Below, in pieces: positions 14,417 to 21,767 of a DNA stretch of 21,885 nt. Source of the stretch: Prevotellaceae bacterium UBA1075 (GTDB taxonomy: Bacteria; Bacteroidota; Bacteroidia; Bacteroidales; Bacteroidaceae). The stretch lies in assembly GCA_002316015.1 (NCBI GenBank), contig DCCS01000023.1:1-21885 (forward strand). The letters are read 5' to 3'. The first letter of the stretch is position 1, and the number at the start of each line of letters is the position of its first letter. A program made the position numbers and the translations under genes. The notes under the pieces are model-generated. The model saw only the letters and a program-made list of their open reading frames with translations. It ran no database searches and was not told the origin of the DNA.

Positions 14417-16198
14417 ATGCAACATATCAGGAACTTCTGCATCATCGCGCACATTGACCATGGCAAAAGCACGCTGGCCGACCGCCTGCTGGAATACACA
14501 CACACCATCAAGGTGACAGAGGGGCAGATGCTTGATGACATGGATCTGGAGCGTGAGCGTGGCATCACCATCAAGAGCCACGCCATACAGATGGAATACG
14601 CCCGCGAGGACGGGAAGTACACGCTCAATCTCATCGACACACCTGGACATGTGGATTTCAGTTATGAGGTGAGCCGCAGCATAGCGGCCTGCGAGGGAGC
14701 CCTGCTGGTGGTTGATGCCACCCAGGGCGTGCAGGCCCAGACAATCAGCAACCTGTACATGGCCATTGACAACGACCTGGAGATAATACCAGTGGTCAAC
14801 AAGTGCGACATGCCCAACGCCATGCCCGAGGAAGTGGAGGACGAGATAGTGGAGTTGCTGGGGTGCAAGCGCGAGGAGATTATATGCGCCAGCGGAAAGA
14901 CAGGTATGGGCGTGCGGGAAATCCTGGACGCGGTGGTGGACCGCGTGCCCAGTCCCACGGGTGACGAGCAGGCTCCCTTGCAGGCGCTTATCTTTGACTC
15001 CGTGTTCAATTCCTTCCGTGGCATCATCGCTTACTTCAAGATAGTCAACGGCTCGATGCGCAGCGGTGACAACGTGCAGTTCATCAATACAGGGAGGGAG
15101 TACAAAGCCGACGAGATAGGCGTGCTCAAGATGGACATGGTGCCCAAGCAGGTGCTTCATTGCGGTGATGTGGGCTATATCGTGAGTGGCATCAAGACAG
15201 CCACAGAGGTCAAGGTGGGCGACACCATCACCACGGTGGAAAACCCGTGCCACGAGGCCATAGAGGGATTCGAGGAGGTGAAGCCCATGGTCTTTGCCGG
15301 CGTGTATCCCATCGAGACAGAGGATTTCGAGAACCTGCGCGCCAGCCTGGAGAAGCTCCAGCTCAACGATGCCAGCCTTACCTTCCAGCCCGAGAGCTCG
15401 GTGGCTCTTGGCTTTGGGTTCCGCTGCGGCTTCCTGGGCTTGCTGCACATGGAGATTGTGCAGGAGAGACTTGACCGCGAGTTCAACATGGATGTCATCA
15501 CAACCGTCCCTAACGTGTCCTATCTCGTGTATGACAAACAGGGCGGTGTGAAGGAGGTTCATAACCCGTCGGGGATGCCCGACCAGACGCTCATCGACCA
15601 TATCGAGGAACCCTACATCCATGCCACCGTCATCACAAACGCTGCCTACATAGGCCCCATCATGTCGCTCTGTCTTGGAAAGCGCGGTGAGTTGCTCAAG
15701 CAGGAGTATATCAGCGGAAACCGTGTGGAACTGCAGTATGCCATGCCATTGGGCGAGATAGTGATTGACTTCTATGACAAGCTCAAGAGCATCAGCAAAG
15801 GCTATGCCTCCTTTGACTACCACCAGGACGGGTTCCGCCCCAGCAAACTCGTGAAGATGGACATCCTGCTCAATGGTGAGCCCGTGGATGCCCTGAGCAC
15901 CCTCACCCACGCCGACAACGCCGAGGCGTTTGGCCGCCGCATGTGCGAGAAACTCAAGGAACTCCTGCCGCGTCAGCAGTTCGACATCGCGATACAGGCG
16001 GCCATAGGAGCGAAGATTATCGCCCGCGAGACGGTAAAGCAGGTGCGCAAGGATGTCCTGGCCAAGTGCTATGGCGGTGATGTGAGCCGCAAGCGCAAGT
16101 TGCTCGAGAAGCAGAAGAAGGGCAAGAAGCGCATGAAGCAGATAGGCAATGTGCAGGTGCCCCAGAAAGCATTCCTGGCAGTGCTCAAGCTGGACTGA
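14417..16198 (+). CDS. lepA: elongation factor 4 (LepA), ribosomal back-translocase GTPase
   Basis: This 593-residue protein is close to the usual 595-600 and has the complete EF4 layout. It starts directly with MQHIRNFCIIAHIDHGKSTL, whose AHIDHGKS is the G1 loop. RGITIKSHAIQM is switch I, DTPGHVDFSYEV is G3, and NKCDMPNA is G4. Domains II and III follow, with GFRCGFLGLLHMEI as the EF-G-like domain III core. EF4 lacks EF-G domain IV and instead ends with a LepA-specific C-terminal domain, seen here as AIGAKIIARETVKQVRKDVLAKCYGGDVSRKRKLLEKQKKGK (split in the text by its Gly-Gly turn). It binds ribosomes, affecting initiation, biogenesis or back-translocation. A strong promoter lies about 265 bases upstream. 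Downstream is a weak hairpin at 16198-16220. Confidence 0.98.
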   Translation: MQHIRNFCIIAHIDHGKSTLADRLLEYTHTIKVTEGQMLDDMDLERERGITIKSHAIQMEYAREDGKYTLNLIDTPGHVDFSYEVSRSIAACEGALLVVDATQGVQAQTISNLYMAIDNDLEIIPVVNKCDMPNAMPEEVEDEIVELLGCKREEIICASGKTGMGVREILDAVVDRVPSPTGDEQAPLQALIFDSVFNSFRGIIAYFKIVNGSMRSGDNVQFINTGREYKADEIGVLKMDMVPKQVLHCGDVGYIVSGIKTATEVKVGDTITTVENPCHEAIEGFEEVKPMVFAGVYPIETEDFENLRASLEKLQLNDASLTFQPESSVALGFGFRCGFLGLLHMEIVQERLDREFNMDVITTVPNVSYLVYDKQGGVKEVHNPSGMPDQTLIDHIEEPYIHATVITNAAYIGPIMSLCLGKRGELLKQEYISGNRVELQYAMPLGEIVIDFYDKLKSISKGYASFDYHQDGFRPSKLVKMDILLNGEPVDALSTLTHADNAEAFGRRMCEKLKELLPRQQFDIAIQAAIGAKIIARETVKQVRKDVLAKCYGGDVSRKRKLLEKQKKGKKRMKQIGNVQVPQKAFLAVLKLD

Positions 16199-16220
16199 GC
16201 GTGGCAGGGGGCGTCACGCT
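16198..16220 (+). terminator. weak hairpin at the lepA 3' end
   Basis: AGCGTG (16198-16203, including the last base of the stop codon) pairs with CACGCT (16215-16220) across 11 bases. There is no T-run, so termination here is doubtful. Confidence 0.3.
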
Positions 16221-16324
16221 GCGTGCTATAGGGGCGAACGCTTGTCCTGTCCTGGGCGTGTGCATGTCACGGCCTAATGGTTGAGCAACCACATGACCAC
16301 ACAACGTAAAACTACAAAAAGAAC

Positions 16325-16972
16325 ATGTACGGGAGACGCGATGTGGCAAGAGAGATTGCCAGAATCTATTGCACCTTGACCCCGCAGGGAATCGAGACCC
16401 TGGGCAGCATACTTGTTCCCATGAAGTTTCAGAAGGGGGACACCATACTGCCCGAGGGGCAAGTGTGCCGTGCCATGTATTTTGTGGACAAAGGCATGGT
16501 GAGACAGTACTATTACAAGAACAAACGCGATGTGACTGAGCACTTCTCTTACGAGGGGCGCATCGTGTTCTGCATCGAGAGTTTTCTCAAGCAGGAGCCC
16601 AGCAGGCTGATTGTGGAGGCGCTTGAGCCCAGTAGCCTGTATGCCATTCCCTATGATGACCTGCACAATCTGATGATGCGCAACCAGGAGATGGAGATGC
16701 TGTACCGCAAGATACTGGAGCATGTGGCCATCAGCAGCCAGGAGCATGCCGACAGCCAGCGCTTCGAGAATGCCGCCGAGCGTTATGAGCGCCTGTTGCG
16801 TGAGAAGCCGGAGATAGTGCTTCGCGCCCCCATGGTGCATATCGCCAGTTTCCTGCAGATGACCCCCGAGACTCTCAGCCGCGTGCGCAACGCCAGCACC
16901 CAGCAGGTGAACAAGCAGGCCACGCGCGACCAGAACGATGCCTGGTGGACCCACACCACGGAGCTCAAGTAG
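16325..16972 (+). CDS. Crp/Fnr-family transcriptional regulator
   Basis: This 215-residue protein has an N-terminal cyclic-nucleotide-type beta-barrel (about residues 20-115; FQKGDTILPEGQVCRAMYFVDKGMVRQYY is the typical core). A long dimerisation helix follows (about 118-160), then a C-terminal winged helix with HTH at about 168-190 (APMVHIASFLQMTPETLSRVR). The barrel lacks the Arg-Ser phosphate-binding cassette needed for cAMP, and I see no N-terminal Fnr-type cysteine cluster. It therefore belongs to the broad Bacteroidetes group of Crp-like proteins with unknown signals. The first ATG is used. A small inverted repeat (TGGTT 16278-16282 with AACCA 16287-16291) lies 35-45 bases upstream and could be an autoregulatory site, but this is weak. 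Confidence 0.88.
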   Translation: MYGRRDVAREIARIYCTLTPQGIETLGSILVPMKFQKGDTILPEGQVCRAMYFVDKGMVRQYYYKNKRDVTEHFSYEGRIVFCIESFLKQEPSRLIVEALEPSSLYAIPYDDLHNLMMRNQEMEMLYRKILEHVAISSQEHADSQRFENAAERYERLLREKPEIVLRAPMVHIASFLQMTPETLSRVRNASTQQVNKQATRDQNDAWWTHTTELK

Positions 16973-17069
16973 GGGAGGGGCTTGCCCGGCTCATGGAAGG
17001 CACATTCCAAAAGCGGCATGCTCGCACAGGCGGCGGGCGCGGCTGTTCTTTGTGGCAGGCATAAGGGTG

Positions 17070-17329
17070 ATGCCCTTGGTTTTCCGTAGGGCATGGCGGT
17101 CTGTGCGAGAGTGTCCCTTGGAGAGAAGCATGGGATTGTTGCCCGACACATGCCCTCTTGCGAAGAAAAAGCCATCAAGCTGTGGTATGTTTCCGTTAAA
17201 TAGAGCATCTCTTTTTCATCATCTCCGTCCCTTATGCCCTGCTGGCTGTCCTGTCCACATGGTACAATTGGCATCACATTTTCGATGCGTTGAGGGCATG
17301 TTGCTTCCACAGGTACACGCTTAGGGCAT
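17070..17329. repeat. cluster of six ATGCCCT/AGGGCAT heptamers
   Basis: ATGCCCT occurs at 17070-17076, 17150-17156 and 17234-17240. Its complement AGGGCAT occurs at 17088-17094, 17293-17299 and 17323-17329. The first two form an inverted repeat with an 11-base spacer. A given heptamer would be expected far less than once in 260 bases counting both strands. Possible readings are a regulator-binding array or a decayed palindromic repeat; the sequence does not decide. Confidence 0.55.
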
Positions 17330-17448
17330 ATGTCGCTCTCTATTTCCTGTGGTGGGTGGGCAGGAATGCGCTGGGTGTTTAACGTGCCGCTTGTCGCGCA
17401 AGCGTGCCGTAATCCGCAGGCCGTTTAGGGAAAAAGCGCGGTATGCAC

Positions 17449-17479
17449 TTGGCAGTCTTGTGGATTTGCCTTACCTTTG
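17449..17479 (+). promoter_or_regulatory. sigma-ABfr type promoter of the yhhQ-queF operon
   Basis: TTG at 17449-17451, a 20-base spacer and TACCTTTG at 17472-17479 match the Bacteroidetes consensus. The transcript would start about ten bases before the P1 stem of the riboswitch at 17495. Confidence 0.8.
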
Positions 17480-17494
17480 TGCCGCTTAATGGAT

Positions 17495-17534
17495 AAAGAG
17501 TGCTTGGTAACCTCTTTTAAAACAAAACAAGAAG
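17495..17534 (+). promoter_or_regulatory. preQ1-I riboswitch controlling yhhQ
   Basis: The leader has all parts of the small preQ1-I aptamer. P1 is AAAGAG (17495-17500) with CTCTTT (17512-17517). The 11-nt loop TGCTTGGTAAC ends in the cytosine expected to pair with preQ1. The A-rich tail runs from 17518 to CAAG at 17528-17531. CTTG in the loop (17503-17506) is fully complementary to this CAAG, giving the H-type pseudoknot P2. The tail ACAAAACAAG and the GGTAACC loop-P1 junction closely resemble the Thermoanaerobacter tengcongensis preQ1 aptamer as I recall it. The tail runs into AAGAAG just before the ATG at 17536, so ligand binding should hide the translation start. Predicted genes downstream (queuosine precursor transporter, queF) fit exactly. 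Confidence 0.9.
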
Positions 17535-17535
17535 T

Positions 17536-18225
17536 ATGATACAAAACAAATCTGTGAGTGTGTCGTTCATGTTGATGGGCATACTCTTCTGCACTTGCCT
17601 TATTGCAAGTAATCTGTTGGAAACCAAAGTTCTTCAGTTCGGTGCTTTCTCAATGACCGCAGGCGCGCTGTGCTTCCCCGTCTCCTACATCCTCAATGAC
17701 TGCATTGCCGAGGTGTGGGGGTTCCGCAAGGCGCGTGTCATCATCTGGACGGCCTTCATGATGAACTTCCTGGTGGTGGCTCTTGGGCAGTTGGCGGTCG
17801 TCCTGCCCGCAGCCCCTTATTGGGCAGACAATGAGGCACACTTCGATTTTGTTTTCGGACTTGCCCCGCGCATTGCTGCGGCATCCTTCACGGCTTTCCT
17901 CGTGGGCAGTTTTGTCAACGCCTATGTGATGAGCCGCATGAAGATAAGCAGCCAGGGGCGCCGCTTCTCCATGCGCGCCATCGTGAGTACCCTGTGGGGC
18001 GAGGGGGCTGACAGCCTCATCTTCTTCCCCCTGGCCTTTGGTGGGCTGATGCCCTTGGCCGAGTTGGGCAAGTTGATGCTCCTGCAGGTCATAGCCAAGA
18101 CCCTCTATGAGGTGGTCATGCTGCCCGTAACCATTCGTGTGGTCCAGTATGTGAAGCGGCATGATGGAACCGATGTGTATGACGAGGGTGTGTCCTATAA
18201 TCCGCTGAGGATTTCTGAATTATGA
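17536..18225 (+). CDS. yhhQ: queuosine precursor transporter (YhhQ/DUF165, VUT family)
   Basis: This 229-residue membrane protein has about six hydrophobic segments. Family motifs are SNLLETKVLQFG near the N-terminus, FPVSYILNDCIAEVWGFRKAR (about residues 47-67) and STLWGEGADSLIFFPLAF (about 149-166). YhhQ of E. coli imports the queuosine precursors preQ0 and preQ1 across the inner membrane. Here the assignment is strongly supported by context: a preQ1-I riboswitch ends at its start codon, and queF lies 132 bases downstream. Expression should fall when cytosolic preQ1 is high. No queC or other de novo preQ0 synthesis gene is present in the window, which favours a salvage role. Whether it carries preQ0, preQ1 or both here is inference. 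Confidence 0.93.
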   Translation: MIQNKSVSVSFMLMGILFCTCLIASNLLETKVLQFGAFSMTAGALCFPVSYILNDCIAEVWGFRKARVIIWTAFMMNFLVVALGQLAVVLPAAPYWADNEAHFDFVFGLAPRIAAASFTAFLVGSFVNAYVMSRMKISSQGRRFSMRAIVSTLWGEGADSLIFFPLAFGGLMPLAELGKLMLLQVIAKTLYEVVMLPVTIRVVQYVKRHDGTDVYDEGVSYNPLRISEL

Positions 18226-18283
18226 TATGGAAGGGCAAGGGTGCCGCACGGACTTCCCATTTCCTACCCGTCCCCTGGAAGAA

Positions 18284-18323
18284 CTGCTTGGCTCGCGGCT
18301 CATACCTGCCGCAAGCCAAGCAG
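18284..18323. repeat. strong inverted repeat between yhhQ and queF
   Basis: Bases 18284-18299 pair with 18308-18323 in 15 of 16 positions (one C-A mismatch) around an 8-base loop. No T-run follows on either strand. A smaller hairpin (GGTTTT 18330-18335 with AAAACC 18345-18350) comes next, leaving seven bases before the queF ATG. The two could tune queF expression relative to the transporter, or the larger one may be an intergenic palindromic repeat. Confidence 0.7.
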
Positions 18324-18357
18324 GGAAAAGGTTTTCACGACCGTAAAACCACACAAC

Positions 18358-18816
18358 ATGAGCAATAGAGAAAAGGAAGGGCTTTCCGCCCTTGGGCGCA
18401 AGACCGAGTACAGACAGGACTACGCCCCGGAGGTGCTGGAGACATTCCAGAACAAGCATCCCGAACACGATTACTGGGTGCGCTTCAACTGCCCCGAGTT
18501 CACCAGCCTGTGCCCCATCACAGGGCAGCCCGACTTTGCCGAGATGCGCATCAGCTACATCCCCGCCGAGCGAATGGTGGAGAGCAAGAGCCTCAAGCTC
18601 TACCTCTTCTCCTTCCGCAACCATGGGGACTTCCATGAGGACTGTGTCAATGTCATCATGAAGGACCTCGTCCGCCTGATGCGCCCCAAGTACATTGAGG
18701 TGACGGGACTTTTCACTCCGCGTGGCGGCATCAGCATCTGGCCGTACGCCAACTATGGCCAGCCAGGAACGAAGTATGAGCGGCTTGCCGAGCGGCGCTT
18801 CGCGGCGCATGAATAG
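18358..18816 (+). CDS. queF: NADPH-dependent 7-cyano-7-deazaguanine reductase
   Basis: This 152-residue short-form QueF reduces the nitrile of preQ0 to the aminomethyl group of preQ1, using two NADPH, in the queuosine pathway. FTSLCPITGQPDFAEM carries the nucleophile C52 that forms the thioimide with preQ0, and the acid D59. ESKSLKLYLFSFRN is the NADPH/QueF motif, and FHED (H93, E94) completes the substrate pocket. GLFTPRGGISIWPYANYG is the typical end of the T-fold domain. I use the ATG at 18358; upstream in-frame starts would translate the strong hairpin region and have no family resemblance. It probably shares the riboswitch-controlled transcript with yhhQ, although a 16-position stem-loop intervenes. 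A terminator follows at 18947-18990. Confidence 0.96.
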   Translation: MSNREKEGLSALGRKTEYRQDYAPEVLETFQNKHPEHDYWVRFNCPEFTSLCPITGQPDFAEMRISYIPAERMVESKSLKLYLFSFRNHGDFHEDCVNVIMKDLVRLMRPKYIEVTGLFTPRGGISIWPYANYGQPGTKYERLAERRFAAHE

Positions 18817-18946
18817 GGTGGGGCAGTCGCCCGTCTTCGCGGAAAGCGCCCTGGAGACAGGGGTGCCCGGATGCCTGCGGCCGTATCCATGGGGAGGCTG
18901 TTGAGGCACGGTGGCCTTAGGGAGGAGTACAGCCCGTTTTGTGGAA

Positions 18947-18990
18947 TCCTGGTGGCGAACCGGCACATTTGGTTCCCGCCAGGACTTTTT
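18947..18990 (+). terminator. intrinsic terminator after queF
   Basis: TCCTGG (18947-18952) pairs with CCAGGA (18979-18984). An inner GAACC (18957-18961) pairs with GGTTC (18971-18975), with a small internal loop between them. CTTTTT (18985-18990) follows directly. It lies 130 bases past the queF stop and 83 before the next gene. Confidence 0.75.
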
Positions 18991-19024
18991 GTGCCCCCGT
19001 GCTGTGAATTTTCCCAGCACGGCT

Positions 19025-19053
19025 TTGGGGTGCGGATTTTATTTGTACCTTTA
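19025..19053 (+). promoter_or_regulatory. probable promoter of the MscS-family gene
   Basis: TACCTTTA at 19046-19053 differs from TAnnTTTG only in the last base. TTG at 19025-19027 stands 18 bases upstream, slightly short of the usual spacing. The start codon at 19074 lies 20 bases downstream. Confidence 0.45.
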
Positions 19054-19073
19054 CATGAACAAATCACATTAAT

Positions 19074-21728
19074 ATGACAAGAAGATTCCTGTGTGCCCTC
19101 ATGCTGGCACTGTGCAGTGTGGCCAGTTCCCTGGCCGTGCTCAAGGAGAAAGACCTGCCCCGCACGTTGGGCGTGCTCAAGGCCGAGCTCAAGGACAACT
19201 ATGAGCGACAGCAGATGTTCATGAGCATGTATGAGCAGCGCGGGGCGCGCCAGCACCAGATGCTGGTCAGCTACATGCAGCAGTGTGAGCAGATAAGCCT
19301 CATGCTCTATTCGCAGTCGGCCGAGAACACTTTTGACATGGCCTATGCCTGCCAGCAGGCCACCAACCTGTCACAGGACCTCAAGAGGCGGAACAGCCGC
19401 ATGCATCAGTACGACAAGATCATCGTGCAGCTCAGGCAGGAGATAGAGCGGTATGACGCGCTCATCCAGTCGCTCAAGAGCATGCCGCCTGTCTCGGCGC
19501 GGGATGCCGACAGCGTGGTGTCGGTATATGACAGCATACTCATGCAGGCCATTGACTCGCTGGCCGAGAAGGCCGACTCGATCAAGGCCGTGCGGGACAC
19601 CATAAAGGGCAAGCCGGAGGCTGTGGGGCAGACGCGCGGGAAGGGGCCCAAGGAGTCGCGGGAGGACACGGGGCACCCGTTGTATCTCAGAGGCCAGGAG
19701 CTTCTTGACAGGGAGGAGTGCCTGAAGTATGCCGAGAGCATCAAGGCCAACCTGCAGCGTTTCCTGGACAGCATGGAGAACGAGAACACCTACTACCAGA
19801 GTGTCACCGCCAAGGTGGCCGAGATAGACTCCTTTGCCCAGGAGCGCTACAAGGTATTGCAGAGCGACATCTTCAAGAACGGGAGCGAGAACTACTTCGA
19901 GGTACTGGCCCATCTGCCCATGTATGTGCTGCGCGCGCAGATGGCCGTGCGGCAGAAGTACAAGCCTTTCGCGGGGCATGACCGCACCTTCTCGGAGTGG
20001 CGTGGAGCCACCGTGCTCTTCATCAGCGTGTTCCTGGTGCTCTACCTGTGCCTGGCCTTGCTCGTGAGTTATGCGGCCCTGCGCTGGCTGCTGCCCAAGC
20101 GGTGGCGCGGGCATGACTTCAAGTTGCGTCTGCGCATGCTCAACAACGTGGTGGGCATAGCGCTCTTTGCCGTCATCGTGATGGCGGTGCACGCGAGCAC
20201 GAACCATAATTTCGTGGCGATGGGTACGGGGCTTGTCATCAACATGGCCTGGCTCATGGAGGTCATCTTCCTGTCACTCTACATACGCCTGCACGGCGAG
20301 GAGATGCGCCATGCCGCCATCATCTACATGCCCTTGATGCTCACGGCCTTCATCGTGATACTCATGCGCATCGTGCTCATACCCAATATGCTGGTCAACC
20401 TCGTGCTTCCACCGCTCATGCTGGCGCTTTGCGTGTGGCAGTTGGTGGTCACCAAGCGTCACCGCAGCCATCTGCCCGTGCTCGACATGGTCTATATCCA
20501 TCTCACCACGATAGCCATGGTGGTGTGCACCGTGGCGTCCTGGTCCGGCTACACGCTGCTTGCCGTGCAGATACTGGTGTGGTGGACCTTCCAGCTGGCG
20601 GCCATCATGACCATCACCTGCCTGTATGACCTTATGGGCATGTATGAGCGCAAGGTGCTGGTCAAGCGGCTGGCCGCTGGCCGCAGTGGCGGTGTGGGGG
20701 CCGGTGCGCTCAGCGGGCAGGAGCAGGAGTCCATCCTGCAGGCCATGCGCCGTGGCGACTTTATCGGGCAGACGTGGTTCTACGACCTCATGCGCCGCAC
20801 GTTCCTTCCCATCATGGGAGTGGCCAGCGTGCTCCTGAGTTTCTACTGGGCTGCCCAGATCTTCGAGATGACCAGCCTTTGCGAGAAGATTTTCCTTACC
20901 GACTTCGTGAAGCAGAGCAACCTCATACGCCTTTCGCTCTACCGCCTGTGCCTGGTTGCGGCCCTGTGGTTTGTGTTCCGTTTCCTCAACTACGGCATAT
21001 GCTGTCTCTACACCCACACGCGCCGCACACTCATTGCCACGGGGCAGACGCTCAACGTCACCCTGGCCCGCAATGTGATTGCCATCCTCTGCTGGGGCGC
21101 CTATCTGCTCATCACGCTGGCTGTCCTCGAGGTACCCAAGAGCGGCATCAGCATCGTGGGAGCCGGCCTGGCCACAGGTTTGGGCTTTGCCATGCAGAGC
21201 ATCCTGGAGAATTTCTTCTATGGCATCAACCTCATGGCGGGACGCGTGCATGTGGGCGACTATATCGAGTGTGACGGCATATTGGGCAAGGTGGAGAGCA
21301 TTACCTACCAGAGCACGCAGATTGTCACGGCCGACGGGTCGGTGATAGCCTTCCTCAACAGTGCCCTCTTCAGCAAGAACTTCAAGAACATGACACGCAA
21401 CCACCGCTACGAGCTTGTCAAGATACCCGTGGGGGTGGCTTATGGAAGCAACGTGCAGCAGGTGCGCCAGATGCTTGTGCAGGCCATCACGCCATTGTGC
21501 GGTCAGACTGATGCCGAAGGCCACAGCGTGGCGCGCACCGACGTGCCCGTCAATGTGGTCTTTGCCAACTTCGGCGACAGTTCGGTTGACCTGCTTGTGT
21601 GCATCTGGATGCGCGTCGAGGACAAGATAGCCCTCACGGCCAAGGTGCGCGAGACCATCTACAACACCCTCACCCAGGGCGGCGTGGAGATACCCTTCCC
21701 GCAGTGCGATGTGCACATGAGGAAGTAA
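19074..21728 (+). CDS. large MscS-family mechanosensitive ion channel
   Basis: This 884-residue protein starts with a signal peptide (MTRRFLCALMLALCSVASSLA). A periplasmic, mostly coiled-coil region follows (about 22-300; repeated E/K/Q-rich heptads with many Met and Tyr). About ten membrane segments span residues 310-690, beginning with VLFISVFLVLYLCLALLVSY. The MscS core comes last: the pore helix GAGLATGLGFAMQSILENFFYG (near 694-715), the beta domain RVHVGDYIECDGILGKVESI, STQIVTADGSVIAFLNSALFSK, and the cytosolic vestibule to the end. This long architecture resembles MscK and MscM of E. coli, which open on membrane tension to release solutes during hypo-osmotic shock. The periplasmic domain has no recognisable enzyme motif. 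The gene seems to stand alone, with its own promoter and a hairpin after the stop. Confidence 0.95.
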   Translation: MTRRFLCALMLALCSVASSLAVLKEKDLPRTLGVLKAELKDNYERQQMFMSMYEQRGARQHQMLVSYMQQCEQISLMLYSQSAENTFDMAYACQQATNLSQDLKRRNSRMHQYDKIIVQLRQEIERYDALIQSLKSMPPVSARDADSVVSVYDSILMQAIDSLAEKADSIKAVRDTIKGKPEAVGQTRGKGPKESREDTGHPLYLRGQELLDREECLKYAESIKANLQRFLDSMENENTYYQSVTAKVAEIDSFAQERYKVLQSDIFKNGSENYFEVLAHLPMYVLRAQMAVRQKYKPFAGHDRTFSEWRGATVLFISVFLVLYLCLALLVSYAALRWLLPKRWRGHDFKLRLRMLNNVVGIALFAVIVMAVHASTNHNFVAMGTGLVINMAWLMEVIFLSLYIRLHGEEMRHAAIIYMPLMLTAFIVILMRIVLIPNMLVNLVLPPLMLALCVWQLVVTKRHRSHLPVLDMVYIHLTTIAMVVCTVASWSGYTLLAVQILVWWTFQLAAIMTITCLYDLMGMYERKVLVKRLAAGRSGGVGAGALSGQEQESILQAMRRGDFIGQTWFYDLMRRTFLPIMGVASVLLSFYWAAQIFEMTSLCEKIFLTDFVKQSNLIRLSLYRLCLVAALWFVFRFLNYGICCLYTHTRRTLIATGQTLNVTLARNVIAILCWGAYLLITLAVLEVPKSGISIVGAGLATGLGFAMQSILENFFYGINLMAGRVHVGDYIECDGILGKVESITYQSTQIVTADGSVIAFLNSALFSKNFKNMTRNHRYELVKIPVGVAYGSNVQQVRQMLVQAITPLCGQTDAEGHSVARTDVPVNVVFANFGDSSVDLLVCIWMRVEDKIALTAKVRETIYNTLTQGGVEIPFPQCDVHMRK

Positions 21729-21734
21729 GGGCCG

Positions 21735-21767
21735 CCCCGTCATCCTCCCGACTCGCGGATGACGGGG
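21735..21767 (+). terminator. hairpin terminator after the MscS-family gene
   Basis: A perfect 11-bp stem (CCCCGTCATCC 21735-21745 with 21757-21767) closes an 11-base loop, seven bases after the stop codon. A TTTT follows only at about 21774, so the T-run is displaced. The remaining bases to 21885 show no gene or clear element. Confidence 0.6.

Larger units (their letters stand above)
16973..17535. other. intergenic region between the Crp-like gene and the queuosine operon
   Basis: No gene is supported in these 563 bases. The region carries six copies of the heptamer ATGCCCT/AGGGCAT (17070-17329), a hairpin (CGCTTG 17388-17393 with CAAGCG 17399-17404), and at its right end the promoter and preQ1-I riboswitch of yhhQ. 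Confidence 0.6.

Noticed and set aside
14387..15910. 507-codon minus-strand frame
   Set aside because: It is antisense to lepA, whose motifs are complete; the translated product is His/Val/Leu-rich with no recognisable domain.
16783..17310. 175-codon minus-strand frame overlapping the Crp-like gene
   Set aside because: It has no domain resemblance and is mostly antisense to a well-supported regulator gene.
18241..18357. 39-residue N-terminal extension of QueF
   Set aside because: It would translate the hairpin region; the QueF family starts at or near the ATG at 18358.
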